In this document: positions 14,464 through 22,706 of the stretch, one piece after another | Layout of the letters: every line of letters begins with the position of its first letter | Position numbering within the stretch: the first letter of the stretch is position 1 | From: a virus | Virus record (IMG/VR): IMGVR_UViG_3300028377_000003 | Location: 1-64,000 of that record | Strand: one strand, 5' to 3' | DNA length: 64,000 nucleotides | Position numbers and translations under genes: made by a program | Notes under the pieces: model-generated | Database searches by the model: none | Seen by the model: the letters and a program-made list of their open reading frames with translations, nothing else | Told to the model about the DNA's origin: nothing

Positions 14464-14799
14464 TCAGTTCAGGATGGGTTGGTCATAAGGTTTCCCGAAA
14501 TTGCGCCAGAACTTGTCGCATTGGGATTCAATATCCCCGATGGATTCATTCTCCGCAGAGCATCGGATCGTACTTACCATGTCCCCCTCACCGAACTCGA
14601 CGAAAGGAGAAACGGACAATCCAGTTGGGGTTTCGTACACGTCGATGATAATCGTGTAGCGCAAGCCATACGAATCTTTGACGTCCCGGAGGTACGATGA
14701 TTTGTATTCCGGTATCGCAATGTCGTCGAGCCTCCGCATCGCTTCGTAGCGGTTATTTTGGCGCAACTGTTCGACTAAGATCCTCGGGTCAAGGCTCAT
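14464..14799 (-). CDS. Unknown protein
   Basis: 111 aa. Helical start (ILVEQLRQNNRYEAMRRL), then beta strands (RYTIIIDVYETPTGLSVSPFVEF) and an acidic helical end. First of a run of closely spaced minus-strand genes down to 13442. A TTATATATG element lies upstream at 14813. No family recognised. Confidence 0.65.
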   Translation of the reverse strand: MSLDPRILVEQLRQNNRYEAMRRLDDIAIPEYKSSYLRDVKDSYGLRYTIIIDVYETPTGLSVSPFVEFGEGDMVSTIRCSAENESIGDIESQCDKFWRNFGKPYDQPILN

Positions 14800-14844
14800 G
14801 TGACTTCCTCATGTTATATATGTAACTTATGAATGTAACATTTG

Positions 14845-15078
14845 TTACTCGGGTCCTGTATCCAACGCTTTCAGGTAAGCCCGCAATGCGTCTTCGGCTT
14901 TTAGCAAACGTGCCAACCGTTTCCGGTCGTCGGAAAATAGATGGCCACCAGCAGGCCCCGGTCCCGAAAAGAACAACTCGGCGCTTTCGTCACGCACCCT
15001 TTTCAGAAGGGACTCTGCCCGCTGGCGGCTCATTCGGCCCCCGCCCACTTCCCCTCCACTTTGCAAATCTTCGCTCAT
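14845..15078 (-). CDS. Small helical protein
   Basis: 77 aa, MSEDLQSGGEVGGG, then helices (RQRAESLLKRVRDESAELFF and DDRKRLARLLKAEDALRAYL). Possibly a small coiled coil. Function unknown. A CCCGC/GCGGG hairpin lies at 15131-15144. Confidence 0.6.
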   Translation of the reverse strand: MSEDLQSGGEVGGGRMSRQRAESLLKRVRDESAELFFSGPGPAGGHLFSDDRKRLARLLKAEDALRAYLKALDTGPE

Positions 15079-15168
15079 TGTGACTTCTATCGAGCGTGGT
15101 GTCTACACCCAAAAACCAATTTTACCCTAAGCCCGCTACGCGGGCGAACGAACTATCTTTGTCACTAC

Positions 15169-15197
15169 CCCATACCACAGGGTATAGAGTTCGTCAA
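15169..15197 (-). promoter_or_regulatory. sigma70-type promoter, variant
   Basis: -35 TTGACG (15192-15197), 17-bp spacer ending TGTGG, -10 TATGGG (15169-15174). It lacks the TAGGG element. Probably drives the gene at 14845. Confidence 0.65.
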
Positions 15198-15198
15198 G

Positions 15199-15558
15199 TT
15201 ACCAAGGTGTCTTCTCGGGCTTACGGCTCTTCCCGCTATAGTGGCGCTGGCATTTCCACTGGTCACTTTCTTTTCCGATAGCCCAGCCCTTGCAATCGGG
15301 TTTACAGCAAAGGTACTCGACGATGCGATCCGCGTCTTTCGTGACGGCACCGCCTGTTACCGCAGACCGTCGCCAGCCGAACGCTTTGCATTCGGTGCAT
15401 CGGTAACGCCCATGCCAACCGGGTCGAGGTTCCCACTTATGTACGTGGTCGCTGTACTTGGCCTTCTGTTCAACGATCACGGACCGGTCGATTTCGTTGC
15501 CTTGGGCCAGCCATTCTTCGACCGTGGAGGCACCTTTCTTTTCTGGTTCGTCAGCCAT
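15199..15558 (-). CDS. Zinc-finger protein
   Basis: 119 aa. Residues 40-110 contain HVHKWEPRPGWHGRYRCTECKAFGWRR and CCKPDCKGW, with WKCQRH near the end, so one or two zinc-binding knuckles are likely. The N-terminus is acidic. It directly follows the macro-domain gene (9-base gap). Role unknown. Confidence 0.65.
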   Translation of the reverse strand: MADEPEKKGASTVEEWLAQGNEIDRSVIVEQKAKYSDHVHKWEPRPGWHGRYRCTECKAFGWRRSAVTGGAVTKDADRIVEYLCCKPDCKGWAIGKESDQWKCQRHYSGKSRKPEKTPW

Positions 15559-15567
15559 GCGGCCCTC

Positions 15568-16059
15568 TTACAGGTAATAGACCGTCCAGTCCAGCCCACT
15601 GGCTTCGTACAACGGCTTTACGTCCGCTTCCCAATCCAACCCACCAAGGCCACAGCCGACTTGTACCGTGACGAACCCCCACCTATCGGCCCGGTCCCCT
15701 AACGTGCGCTCGATACCGGCCAGCGCCTCTTCGATAGCCTCGACGTCGGCTTGAGCTTTTTCCCGACTCCAGAACTCTTGGGTTAGGGCGTTGGCGATGT
15801 AAAGCGGGGGCGTACCCTCTTCCAGCTTTGGACTGGTGGGCGAGATCACGACACCTCCTAGAGTGACCTCCCCACCGGCTTTGCCGTCACAGAAATTCTT
15901 GTAGGTGTCAAAGACGTAGGGCCACTTGTCCTTGATGACCTTGGCGATGCCACTCCCCATGTGGCCCTGCATGTTGCACCCGTGCATAAGGAGTGTCGGT
16001 TGGGTACGCTCTTCCAGCGCCGCGAAAACGTCGCCTTGGATTTCGTTAGAGATCGTCAT
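15568..16059 (-). CDS. Macro-domain protein (ADP-ribose binding or hydrolysis)
   Basis: 163 aa, about one full macro domain. IQGDVF (7-12), LLMHGCNMQGHMGSGIAKVIKDKWP (23-47; the glycine-rich loop that holds the phosphates) and VQVGCGLGGLDWE near the end match the family. Macro domains bind ADP-ribose and its derivatives, and some remove ADP-ribose from proteins or from ADP-ribose-1-phosphate. The HGCNMQGHMGSG form is closest to Poa1p/ALC1-like or toxin-reversing macro domains. It overlaps the previous gene as TAATG. With a Tad2-like gene next door and NAD genes at 42.8 kb, a role in countering NAD/ADP-ribose defences is a reasonable inference. Confidence 0.85.
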   Translation of the reverse strand: MTISNEIQGDVFAALEERTQPTLLMHGCNMQGHMGSGIAKVIKDKWPYVFDTYKNFCDGKAGGEVTLGGVVISPTSPKLEEGTPPLYIANALTQEFWSREKAQADVEAIEEALAGIERTLGDRADRWGFVTVQVGCGLGGLDWEADVKPLYEASGLDWTVYYL

Positions 16060-16285
16060 TACATTCCCTCTTCAACCATCATAGTTTCCCATTCGTCTAC
16101 GTCGTCATCCGGTTCGAAATGGAACCGGGTCCATTCGAAATTGCCTTCGACCGTGGTGATGGTTCGGTCACATCGCCCGCAACGGAATTCCCGTTGACGA
16201 TGATATTGTTGCCTTGGACCGATACGTTATTGACCGACCCTTCGATTTCGATTGTCTTACCGTTAACGGTTATTTTCGTGCTCAT
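16059..16285 (-). pseudogene. Small CxxC zinc-finger protein, one frameshift
   Basis: Starts at 16285 (MSTKITVNGKTIEIEG) and reads NNIIVNG, then must shift by one base at a GGG run near 16188 to continue EFRCGRCDRTITTVEGNFEW to a stop at 16059. One missing G (GGGG read as GGG) explains it. The restored protein, about 75 aa, has a CGRC knuckle. The restored stop overlaps the macro-domain start as TAATG, which supports the join. Possibly a sequence error. Confidence 0.65.
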
Positions 16286-16472
16286 ATCTCAGGTGCTCCT
16301 CGCTACCGTAAATTACCCAATCATCGGCCAACAGTTCTTCGGGATCGTTGACCAGTTTCCATGCCATATCCCGGCTCTTGATAAAGAACCGGCTGCATTT
16401 CAAAAGACGCACGGAGGCTCGCGTTATCTTGTGGCCCTTATCCAGTTCACGTATGGCCTTGTCGAAAGTCAT
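16263..16472 (-). CDS. DUF2829 / Tad2-like protein
   Basis: 69 aa. MTFDKAIRELDKGHKITRASV at the start and EELLADDWVIYG at the end match the pattern of DUF2829 (MxFxEALxxLKxGKKVxRxxW ... DLLAEDWxxV), the family of Tad2, which sequesters the cyclic ADP-ribose signal of Thoeris defence. The tryptophan normally after the arginine is replaced (ASVRLL), so ligand binding is uncertain. It overlaps the next gene by 23 bases and sits two genes from a macro domain. An anti-Thoeris function is inference by family resemblance only. Confidence 0.55.
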   Translation of the reverse strand: MTFDKAIRELDKGHKITRASVRLLKCSRFFIKSRDMAWKLVNDPEELLADDWVIYGSEEHLRYEHENNR

Positions 16473-16487
16473 TGCGCACACTGTCTT

Positions 16488-16892
16488 TCAACTCGGAAAA
16501 AGGTATGGACGTTTTAGCTCCCCAATTCCCTTTGAATACGTAAGAGGGTTGCTTGCACGAGTCATCTTGCCATACGAACCAATAGGTTGCAAGGCGCGGA
16601 CCCGCGTTAAACATCGCAACGGCTTGATACCGAAAGGGTTATCGTCGTTTGGCTCACCTTCCGGGGACGGAGCCGCGTCACGAATGTTGCCGGGCACCCC
16701 AAACATACCCATGAGACCCTGCAACAGGTCTAAGCATTCTTCTCGGTTATCTTTTGCACGCTCAAGTTCGCACAAGTCTTCGCAAAAGTAACCGTAGGCC
16801 CGCTTCAAGGTCTTGGTAGGTTTCCCACACACAGAGCATTCAGGAAAGTCTTTATCTTCGATTTCGTAAGTGCCGTCTTCATTGTATTTCAT
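16488..16892 (-). CDS. Zinc-knuckle protein
   Basis: 134 aa. PECSVCGKPTKTLKRAYGYFC followed by EDLCELERAKDNR forms a C4 zinc knuckle (residues about 19-42). The rest is low in recognisable structure. Starts at the stop of the 431-aa gene. Function unknown. Confidence 0.65.
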   Translation of the reverse strand: MKYNEDGTYEIEDKDFPECSVCGKPTKTLKRAYGYFCEDLCELERAKDNREECLDLLQGLMGMFGVPGNIRDAAPSPEGEPNDDNPFGIKPLRCLTRVRALQPIGSYGKMTRASNPLTYSKGIGELKRPYLFPS

Positions 16893-18187
16893 CAGACCTT
16901 GTATTTGCGAGTTTCACCAGATGTACCTTCGTCGCCACCCCGGAGGTGGGGTTCAATCCAGATGCGTTCGTACCTCGGATCGTCTCGGGGACCATAAGGT
17001 TGCTTACGCCAGTGTCCACGTACCCAATGTGCTTTGCGTGAAACGCCTCCAGAGCCATTTCTAGCTCCTACATGGGCGCTGGGGTACAGAACACGACGGA
17101 TAGGCGTGTAGTCCAACTCAGCACGCCTACGAGACTTTTTGCGGCCCTTGCCTCTGTTGGTTTTACGCCCTTCGGACTTTACCTCGGGGCTACGGGTCGC
17201 CAGATACAGGCTCAGGTTGCACACCAAGTTAAACGCCTCTTCACAAGCCTGCGCGGAATCCGGGTGGTTTTTCCAGAACCCCTCGGGCAAACAGTCCCAG
17301 AGATCGCCCAAGGTCTTAGTGTCTTCGTCTTGCTTGAGGTGGACGCAACCGTATTCGACGTTATCGAAAATCCAAAGTGACCTTCCTGACGTCGCCGGGA
17401 TGTGCGTAAAGAACACCGTCCGGTCTTCAGTCATTAGCTGGAAAGCCGAATAGGGCAGGTCAATAGCGTCGATTTCGATTTTCAGGAGATCGGTTTTCAG
17501 GAACATCTCCCGAAGCGTGTCCGATATGACGAAGGCGTTGTTGCCTGTCGCAAACAACTCCGTCATGGTCGTAGCCCGGATGCGTTCGGTTTCAGGGTCT
17601 TGCGGAACCATTTGCTCGGCGGGCAAGGCTTTACAGATGGCGTACCGGTCAAGGGTGGTTTTGGCTACCCTGTTCACGCAACGGTAAATGGTCTGAAACC
17701 GTGACTGCTCGGTGGATAGAAACCGGAACACAGGTTCGTTTTCATAGGGTGCGTTACGGTTGCCACTCGACCCCGTGAAAAGAAACGCCGTTTCGAAAAG
17801 CATCCCCAACCGGTAAGTGAAATCCGCAACGGTAATCAGAGGCAAAGCCTCCATCGTATGCAAGGGTTTGTTCTCGTCGAAAAGGACTTCCTTTGCGCGT
17901 TCCCATCGGCTATCGAATTCAGCGGGGTCCTGCGGCCAGCCCACTTTAGGGACCAGTTCTTCATACAGGTCGATGACCGCCTTGCCGTAGTCCGTCTGGT
18001 AAAAGTCTTCGACGCCCAATTCATTTTGCGTCAAGAGATCGGCCACTGCGACGAGAGTCTGGTCGAAGGCGGTACCGTTATAAGGCCCTTCCAGAGATCT
18101 CCAGAACAACGGACGCAAAGCCGCCTTGAACTCGGCGGGACTCTGGCGTTGGGACTTACGGCGTTTTCGTCGTCGTTTCTTACCCAT
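16892..18187 (-). CDS. Unknown protein, possibly AcrVA2-like
   Basis: 431 aa. Very basic start (MGKKRRRKRRKSQRQ). The middle (about 30-330) is helical with IDLPYSAFQLMTEDRTVFF. The C-terminus VRGHWRKQPYGPRDD...RIWIEPHLRG resembles the end of AcrVA2 and its broad phage and plasmid family (RGHWxxxxxG...WxPxxxxG). AcrVA2 blocks production of Cas12a. The resemblance is limited to the ending and general layout, so anti-CRISPR activity is speculative. AT-poor, ordinary composition. Confidence 0.5.
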   Translation of the reverse strand: MGKKRRRKRRKSQRQSPAEFKAALRPLFWRSLEGPYNGTAFDQTLVAVADLLTQNELGVEDFYQTDYGKAVIDLYEELVPKVGWPQDPAEFDSRWERAKEVLFDENKPLHTMEALPLITVADFTYRLGMLFETAFLFTGSSGNRNAPYENEPVFRFLSTEQSRFQTIYRCVNRVAKTTLDRYAICKALPAEQMVPQDPETERIRATTMTELFATGNNAFVISDTLREMFLKTDLLKIEIDAIDLPYSAFQLMTEDRTVFFTHIPATSGRSLWIFDNVEYGCVHLKQDEDTKTLGDLWDCLPEGFWKNHPDSAQACEEAFNLVCNLSLYLATRSPEVKSEGRKTNRGKGRKKSRRRAELDYTPIRRVLYPSAHVGARNGSGGVSRKAHWVRGHWRKQPYGPRDDPRYERIWIEPHLRGGDEGTSGETRKYKV

Positions 18188-18196
18188 AGTTGGTTT

Positions 18197-18556
18197 TTAG
18201 ACGTCGTAGCCTTGTGAGATTGCTTTGCGGCCACACTCAGGGCAATGGGCCATACCTTCGTCGTCGTAATCCGGGGTGCCGCCGTCCGTGCCCTGCATCC
18301 AACCACAGTAAGCGTCTGAATCTCGAACCGCCTTGATATGCTTGCAATAGCGGTCTTGCTTCGGGTTGGGGCCACACCGGTATTCATAGGACGGACACGT
18401 ACACGACCAATCGAACTCTACCTCGTCCGTATACTTGTGGCTGTGAAGGTCACGCCGCACAGTGTACGTCTTGTCGCTGCTGCTTGATTCTACGACCTTG
18501 TGAAAGGCTTCCACGCTTGCACAGTGCCAATAGTATTCGGTGGTCAAATCGGGCAT
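18197..18556 (-). CDS. SWIM-type zinc-finger protein
   Basis: 119 aa. The core DWSCTCPSYEYRCGP...RYCKHIKAV fits the SWIM pattern CxCx(n)CxH, a small zinc fold that binds DNA or protein. A second knuckle, CPECGRK, is near the end. A start 15 bases upstream is possible. A second SWIM protein is at 61396. Partner unknown. Confidence 0.7.
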   Translation of the reverse strand: MPDLTTEYYWHCASVEAFHKVVESSSSDKTYTVRRDLHSHKYTDEVEFDWSCTCPSYEYRCGPNPKQDRYCKHIKAVRDSDAYCGWMQGTDGGTPDYDDEGMAHCPECGRKAISQGYDV

Positions 18557-18577
18557 ATCTTTTCCCAACAAAGGGGG

Positions 18578-18856
18578 TTACATGAACAGGGTCAAAAATC
18601 CACCCAAGGCCCACGTCAACGTGACCGATATGAACATCGCGGCCAGTGACGTTAGCACCCATGCAGGGTCTTGGGTATCCTTTGAACCCATCGAACGGTT
18701 AAGGGTAGTGGCCATGAGCGTCATGCCTACAGCCACCACGTAAGGCAGCTCTTGTACCTCAAACGTAGGGACGAGGTACCAACCCCAAAGTTCCATGAAC
18801 ACAAAGGCCGCGTAAAACCTAAGCACGTAGGCCGCGCCTAGAAAAACCAAACTCAA
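18578..18856 (-). CDS. Small membrane protein
   Basis: 92 aa with three hydrophobic segments: residues 3-25 (VFLGAAYVLRFYAAFVFMEL), 36-53 (LPYVVAVGMTLMATTL) and 65-91 (AWVLTSLAAMFISVTLTWAL). No signal peptide and no known family. Confidence 0.7.
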   Translation of the reverse strand: MSLVFLGAAYVLRFYAAFVFMELWGWYLVPTFEVQELPYVVAVGMTLMATTLNRSMGSKDTQDPAWVLTSLAAMFISVTLTWALGGFLTLFM

Positions 18857-18918
18857 GGCGCATCCCGCCTCATCCTTTTTTCACTCTGATAATCCAACAT
18901 GTTACCACTTTTTGAAGA

Positions 18919-19191
18919 TCAGTAAATTTGAATGGTCCATTCGTAGTCGGGTGCGCCTTGTATGAATAAAATCGAAATGACCCAGCCCCCTTCCCCGTAC
19001 TCGTCTCTGAGCCACTGACGAACGAACTCGGGCATGTACCCTTTGTATTCAATCCGAACCGGGGAATATTCGTTCAAGTCGTCGGGGTCGTATCTACCAA
19101 GGCTGGAGTCAATTTCCGATTCCAGTTCCTCGAACAGGCTGCGGTGCCTTTCCTTGGCTTTATCGTTTATGTCGTCTCGGCTCAATACCAT
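18919..19191 (-). CDS. Small unknown protein
   Basis: 90 aa. Charged helical start (DDINDKAKERHRSLFEELESEI), then beta-like (PVRIEYKGYMPEFVRQWL, GWVISILFIQGAP). AAGGGAAGTT precedes ATG 19191. Own promoter at 19221-19249. No family recognised. Confidence 0.7.
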   Translation of the reverse strand: MVLSRDDINDKAKERHRSLFEELESEIDSSLGRYDPDDLNEYSPVRIEYKGYMPEFVRQWLRDEYGEGGWVISILFIQGAPDYEWTIQIY

Positions 19192-19220
19192 CGTAACTTC
19201 CCTTTTTGGAATCCTCGACC

Positions 19221-19249
19221 TTTATACCACACTATATAAGCACCGTCAA
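19221..19249 (-). promoter_or_regulatory. sigma70-type promoter, TGTGG variant
   Basis: -35 TTGACG (19244-19249), 17-bp spacer ending TGTGG, -10 TATAAA (19221-19226). Confidence 0.85.
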
Positions 19250-19257
19250 AAGGCTTT

Positions 19258-19581
19258 CTAGTCTACACCCAGCGCTTTGCGCTCTTCGGGGGTCAGCTTG
19301 TTCAACGCCCTCTGACGAAGTGATGGTGGAACGTGAACACTGCCTCCGACATACCAGTGTTCATCTTCGCCGAACACCGCCACAGTTTCGTGGTAAGATC
19401 CCTCGGAACCATACCACCCATCCTTTTTGGCGGCTTCAGCTTTGGCCCGTTCCTCGTCGTCCGTGATAAGTGTGAATTCCATCGACCGCTCGCCCGTGGC
19501 TTTGCTTACTTTCCACACGGGACGTATTTCACCGGGCCTGTCAGAGTCTTCGATTTCGATCTTAGGGGTGCTGTTACTCAT
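19258..19581 (-). CDS. Unknown acidic protein
   Basis: 107 aa, MSNSTPKIEIEDSDRPGE. A mixed beta segment (SMEFTLITDDEE, YHETVAVFG) is followed by a helical C-terminus (LRQRALNKLTPEERKALGV). Follows the gene at 19652; the hairpin at 19612-19647 lies between them. Function unknown. Confidence 0.7.
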   Translation of the reverse strand: MSNSTPKIEIEDSDRPGEIRPVWKVSKATGERSMEFTLITDDEERAKAEAAKKDGWYGSEGSYHETVAVFGEDEHWYVGGSVHVPPSLRQRALNKLTPEERKALGVD

Positions 19582-19611
19582 AGGGTACCTCGCTGGCTAT
19601 GGAATCTACAA

Positions 19612-19647
19612 CCGAAGGGCAGGGTCTACCTAACCCCTGCCCTTCGG
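19612..19647 (-). terminator. Hairpin, possible partial terminator
   Basis: Arms 19612-19624 and 19635-19647 pair perfectly over 13 bp with a 10-nt loop. The following minus-strand bases are UUGUAGAUU, too few U for a strong terminator, so read-through into the 19258 gene is likely. Confidence 0.6.
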
Positions 19648-19651
19648 AACT

Positions 19652-20155
19652 TTAACTCTTGACGATCGTTTCGAGCAACTCTTCGAACTTGTCGAAATTC
19701 ATCGACACCTTACCGGTGCCGTAGCGGTGGCTGATATCGAGGTTGACACCACGGGGGACTTTATCCCCGTTGTAATTGGTGCGCATTTCGAGGCCCAATT
19801 CCTGAAGGTTGGAAGCGATCCGCTTGGCTTGGGCCTCGCTATCTTCCCGCTTGGACTGGAGTTCCTCAGCACGGCGCTTGCTGGCCTCTTTCTCTTTGCG
19901 CTGTTTCTCAGCGTAAGCGGCCCACGGCTCGATGATTTCTTGCGCATCGAGCACAGACTCGCCACCCTCGCTACCATCGCTGCGGATGTAGACCGCTTTC
20001 ACACGGCGGCGACGTGCTTTGCCCCAATTCCGACGCCCATGAGGCTTCTTGAACTTGTCGATAGCGACAACACGCCTACGATCGTATGTCCCGTACTTTT
20101 GGTTCGGGCTACCACAGGCGTATTCTTCTCCGATTTCGATCTCTTTGAGCTTCAT
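19652..20155 (-). CDS. Basic coiled-coil protein
   Basis: 167 aa. N-terminal beta-like part (IGEEYACGSPNQKYG), a very basic stretch (KKPHGRRNWGKARRRRVKAV), a long coiled coil about 78-125 (AEKQRKEKEASKRRAEELQ) and a short C-terminal domain. DNA or RNA binding is plausible from charge. Own promoter at 20202-20230. Confidence 0.7.
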   Translation of the reverse strand: MKLKEIEIGEEYACGSPNQKYGTYDRRRVVAIDKFKKPHGRRNWGKARRRRVKAVYIRSDGSEGGESVLDAQEIIEPWAAYAEKQRKEKEASKRRAEELQSKREDSEAQAKRIASNLQELGLEMRTNYNGDKVPRGVNLDISHRYGTGKVSMNFDKFEELLETIVKS

Positions 20156-20201
20156 GATGTATCCTTGTCGTTTGCAAAAGGGTTATCGTCGTCGTCAATG
20201 C

Positions 20202-20230
20202 CTTATACCCTAGTTGTACCAGAGTGTCAA
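20202..20230 (-). promoter_or_regulatory. sigma70-type promoter with TAGGG element
   Basis: -35 TTGACA (20225-20230), 17-bp spacer ending CTAGGG, -10 TATAAG (20202-20207). Confidence 0.9.
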
Positions 20231-20308
20231 AAAACTTCGGTATTGCTTTTGTAACCCGTTAAAGTGATCGGGTGAACTCGATAACCTTTTGCGGTTTCAC
20301 AAGGAAAA

Positions 20309-20719
20309 ATGATGGATGCTAACGCTATGCTTAATCGTATGCGCAGACTTGCGCAAGATCCAGAGCGCCGAAAGGAGCTTATGCCTTTGATCAAACAGGC
20401 GTTGAAAAAGACTGCGGCTTCCGTGGTTAACGTCGAGGTTGTTCGAATGGCAGGGACTTCGGGACTGGAAGTAACTATTGATCCAAGTCTTGCCATGTAT
20501 GACGGCAAGCTACCGGTAGAGGGGATCAATCTGGCAGCCAAGCGGGCAAAGAAAGCTGTGCGAAAAACCGCTGAAAGGCTCATGCGTGATCGCCTACTTG
20601 CTTCGGAAATGTCCGTTGATTTCGAACCCAAGACTCACCACATTGTGATCATCATCGAAGTTTCGAACCCCACCGAGGATGATGCTGAGGCTTTCAAAAA
20701 GAACCTTCGTGTTGGATGA
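20309..20719 (+). CDS. Unknown protein with weak RLA...PLIK motif
   Basis: 136 aa. Starts MMDANAMLNRMRRLAQDPERR with KELMPLIKQAL, a distant form of the LIxLG...HIxPVL motif of the proteins at 62257 and 62991. The rest is alpha/beta (VNVEVVRMAGTSGLEVTIDP, HHIVIIIEVSNP). AAGGA site before ATG. First of three plus-strand genes that may be structural. No consensus early promoter is seen. Confidence 0.65.
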   Translation: MMDANAMLNRMRRLAQDPERRKELMPLIKQALKKTAASVVNVEVVRMAGTSGLEVTIDPSLAMYDGKLPVEGINLAAKRAKKAVRKTAERLMRDRLLASEMSVDFEPKTHHIVIIIEVSNPTEDDAEAFKKNLRVG

Positions 20720-20737
20720 TCCACAGGGACGTCTATT

Positions 20738-21490
20738 ATGAGTGATCCACTACATGTACGGCTTGCGGGTGTTGCAAAGCGGCTAAAGAGATTTGCCGGT
20801 CAAAGCCAATATCTCGATGACACGCTGCGGAAAGTCCTTCAGGCTTCTGAGGATGGCCGTTTCTTATCCGAGCACTACAGACCTATCTCGAAGCTCACCA
20901 AGAGGTTTTTCGGTCCTGATATGGTGGTCTATGGGTCCAAGACCTATGAAAAGGGCGGCCATCGTCGGTTCGATTGGTATATCGCCGACGCCCCGAGCAA
21001 ATTAGATTTCACTGTTCGGATGCTTCGGGACGAAGACACTCAAGAATATGCCCTGCAGGTAGTTCACGGGGACCGTCGCACTACGATCCCCAAAGGCAGC
21101 ACGTTGGCATGGTTTGAAGATCCCGCCTATGCCTTTAAGCGACTTGATGACTACCTCAAACAGTACAAGCGCCAAGCCTCCCGTCGCCAATATGCTGCGG
21201 ACCGTCGCCAATATGCTGCGGATACCAAAGGCATCGAACGGGCTATCAAAAAGGCTTTGGAATGGGGTGGAGCCGAAGAGTTCGATGATCTCTTCACCTA
21301 TCCCGGTGGCCAGACAGTCGTAGGGATTGCCTTTATCCCTGCCGATGAAGTCAACACGTATTCCATCGAGCGCCGGGCCAAAAAGGAACTCCGCCGTTAC
21401 ATGGATTCCATCGACGAGATTTTCGTGGAAACCGCACCTTCACACCGAAGCGGGTACCACGACACTTCGATCACAGTAGAGTTAAAATGA
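20738..21490 (+). CDS. Unknown protein with internal 7-aa duplication
   Basis: 250 aa. N-terminal basic helices (VRLAGVAKRLKRFAG), then alpha/beta. RRQYAAD is repeated in tandem through a 21-bp DNA duplication at 21182-21223. The C-terminal half has IERRAKKELRRYMDSIDEIFVE. It overlaps the next gene by 4 bases (ATGA). No family recognised. Confidence 0.7.
   Translation: MSDPLHVRLAGVAKRLKRFAGQSQYLDDTLRKVLQASEDGRFLSEHYRPISKLTKRFFGPDMVVYGSKTYEKGGHRRFDWYIADAPSKLDFTVRMLRDEDTQEYALQVVHGDRRTTIPKGSTLAWFEDPAYAFKRLDDYLKQYKRQASRRQYAADRRQYAADTKGIERAIKKALEWGGAEEFDDLFTYPGGQTVVGIAFIPADEVNTYSIERRAKKELRRYMDSIDEIFVETAPSHRSGYHDTSITVELK
21182..21223 (+). repeat. 21-bp in-frame tandem duplication
   Basis: Two copies that differ only in the last base; they encode RRQYAAD twice. 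A recent in-frame duplication. Confidence 0.95.
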
Positions 21491-21978
21491 GTGACGTAAT
21501 TGACAACGAATACCGCACGATTGGAAGGGCCGGTTTCCATACCGGAAACAGCGGCCTTTACATGACCATCTTGGACAAGGGCTTTGGTCCTACCCTGAGA
21601 TGGACCGTCAGTTCCATGAGCTTGACCTCGTGTTCATTCGAGATCAACGTAGACCCCAGCGTCTTTGAACAGTTGATGTGGCTCTCGATTGGGGCCGCCA
21701 CCAACCCTAAAGACTACCCGGACAATATTCTGGACCCTCCCGGTGCTGACGTGAGCTTTGGCAACCGCGAAGCCGCTTTGCTTTACGACCAAATGTCTGT
21801 GATCAGCCCTACAGGGAAAGTCGTTATTGGCTACAAAGCAGATCCCAACCTTCAGTTTTACATCGAAGGAAAGTCGCACGGGGTCCCCAGCTTCGAAGCA
21901 CACATCAAAACGACCCGCATGGCTTTCGTTGATCTAGCCCAGCTTTTCTGGATAGGGCCAATCATGGCCCGGCCTTAG
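21487..21978 (+). CDS. Unknown protein
   Basis: 163 aa, MSDVIDNEYRTIGRAGF. Beta-rich (YMTILDKGFGPTLRWTVSSM) with a long flexible middle and ITARMAFVDLAQLFW-like end. Overlaps the upstream gene by 4 bases, so translation is probably coupled. No function recognised. Confidence 0.7.
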   Translation: MSDVIDNEYRTIGRAGFHTGNSGLYMTILDKGFGPTLRWTVSSMSLTSCSFEINVDPSVFEQLMWLSIGAATNPKDYPDNILDPPGADVSFGNREAALLYDQMSVISPTGKVVIGYKADPNLQFYIEGKSHGVPSFEAHIKTTRMAFVDLAQLFWIGPIMARP

Positions 21979-22079
21979 CACCACTTGAAAAGCAAAGCGA
22001 TAGCGATCATCACCAAGCAAGTTTTTTAAGAATCTGGAAGTCCGCTTTTCATACCACTTTTCGTTGAAGTGATTGCGTA

Positions 22080-22706
22080 TCATTCTGCGGCGTCGGCGGG
22101 TTCTTCGATCACTTCGGATTCTTCATCTACGCCAAGCACTTCATCGAGCGTGTATAGCGAATGGCAACTCAACCCATTCGCTTCCAAAAGTTCGGGACCG
22201 CCTTGCTGTCGATCAACCACGCATAAGGTCGCCGGAACATGATAGCCTGCATCCCGAATCCTTTGAACCGCTTTGAGCGTCGAATTGCCTGTTGTTATCA
22301 CATCGTCAACCACAAGAATCGAATCCTGACCCGGTTGGATTTCGCCCCCGACCTCCAGCCAGTTCATGGTCCCGTGATCTTTAGGTTTCTTACGTACCAG
22401 AATGCCAGCTAAGGAACCGTGGGCTAGCGCATGAGCCGCGAACAAGGTCGACGAGACGATGGGGTCAGCGCCTAACGTAAGGCCGCCAACTCCACGGCAC
22501 CCCGGAAACTGTTCTTGGATATAGGCTATGATCGCAGAGCCAATCAGGTACGACCCCCGCGAATCAAGGGCCACCTTGCGCACGTCCAGATACGTATCGC
22601 TTTGTTCACCCGAAGCTAGAATGAAATTGCCCTTTTGAAGCGCCACCGTTTGCAATAGGTGCAGAAGTGAAGCGCGTTGCGATACGTTAAGCTGGTGTGT
22701 ATTCAA
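22080..22706 (-). CDS. pyrE: Orotate phosphoribosyltransferase
   Basis: 208 aa, the usual PyrE length. It joins orotate to PRPP to make orotidine monophosphate in pyrimidine synthesis. Seen: FILASGEQSDTYLDVRKV (orotate-binding start), the flexible catalytic loop VRKKPKDHG (104-112) and the PRPP motif VVDDVITTG (132-140). The C-terminal 15 residues are acidic and extra. It overlaps the upstream gene by 4 bases. A phage copy would raise pyrimidine supply for DNA replication. Confidence 0.9.
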   Translation of the reverse strand: MNTHQLNVSQRASLLHLLQTVALQKGNFILASGEQSDTYLDVRKVALDSRGSYLIGSAIIAYIQEQFPGCRGVGGLTLGADPIVSSTLFAAHALAHGSLAGILVRKKPKDHGTMNWLEVGGEIQPGQDSILVVDDVITTGNSTLKAVQRIRDAGYHVPATLCVVDRQQGGPELLEANGLSCHSLYTLDEVLGVDEESEVIEEPADAAE

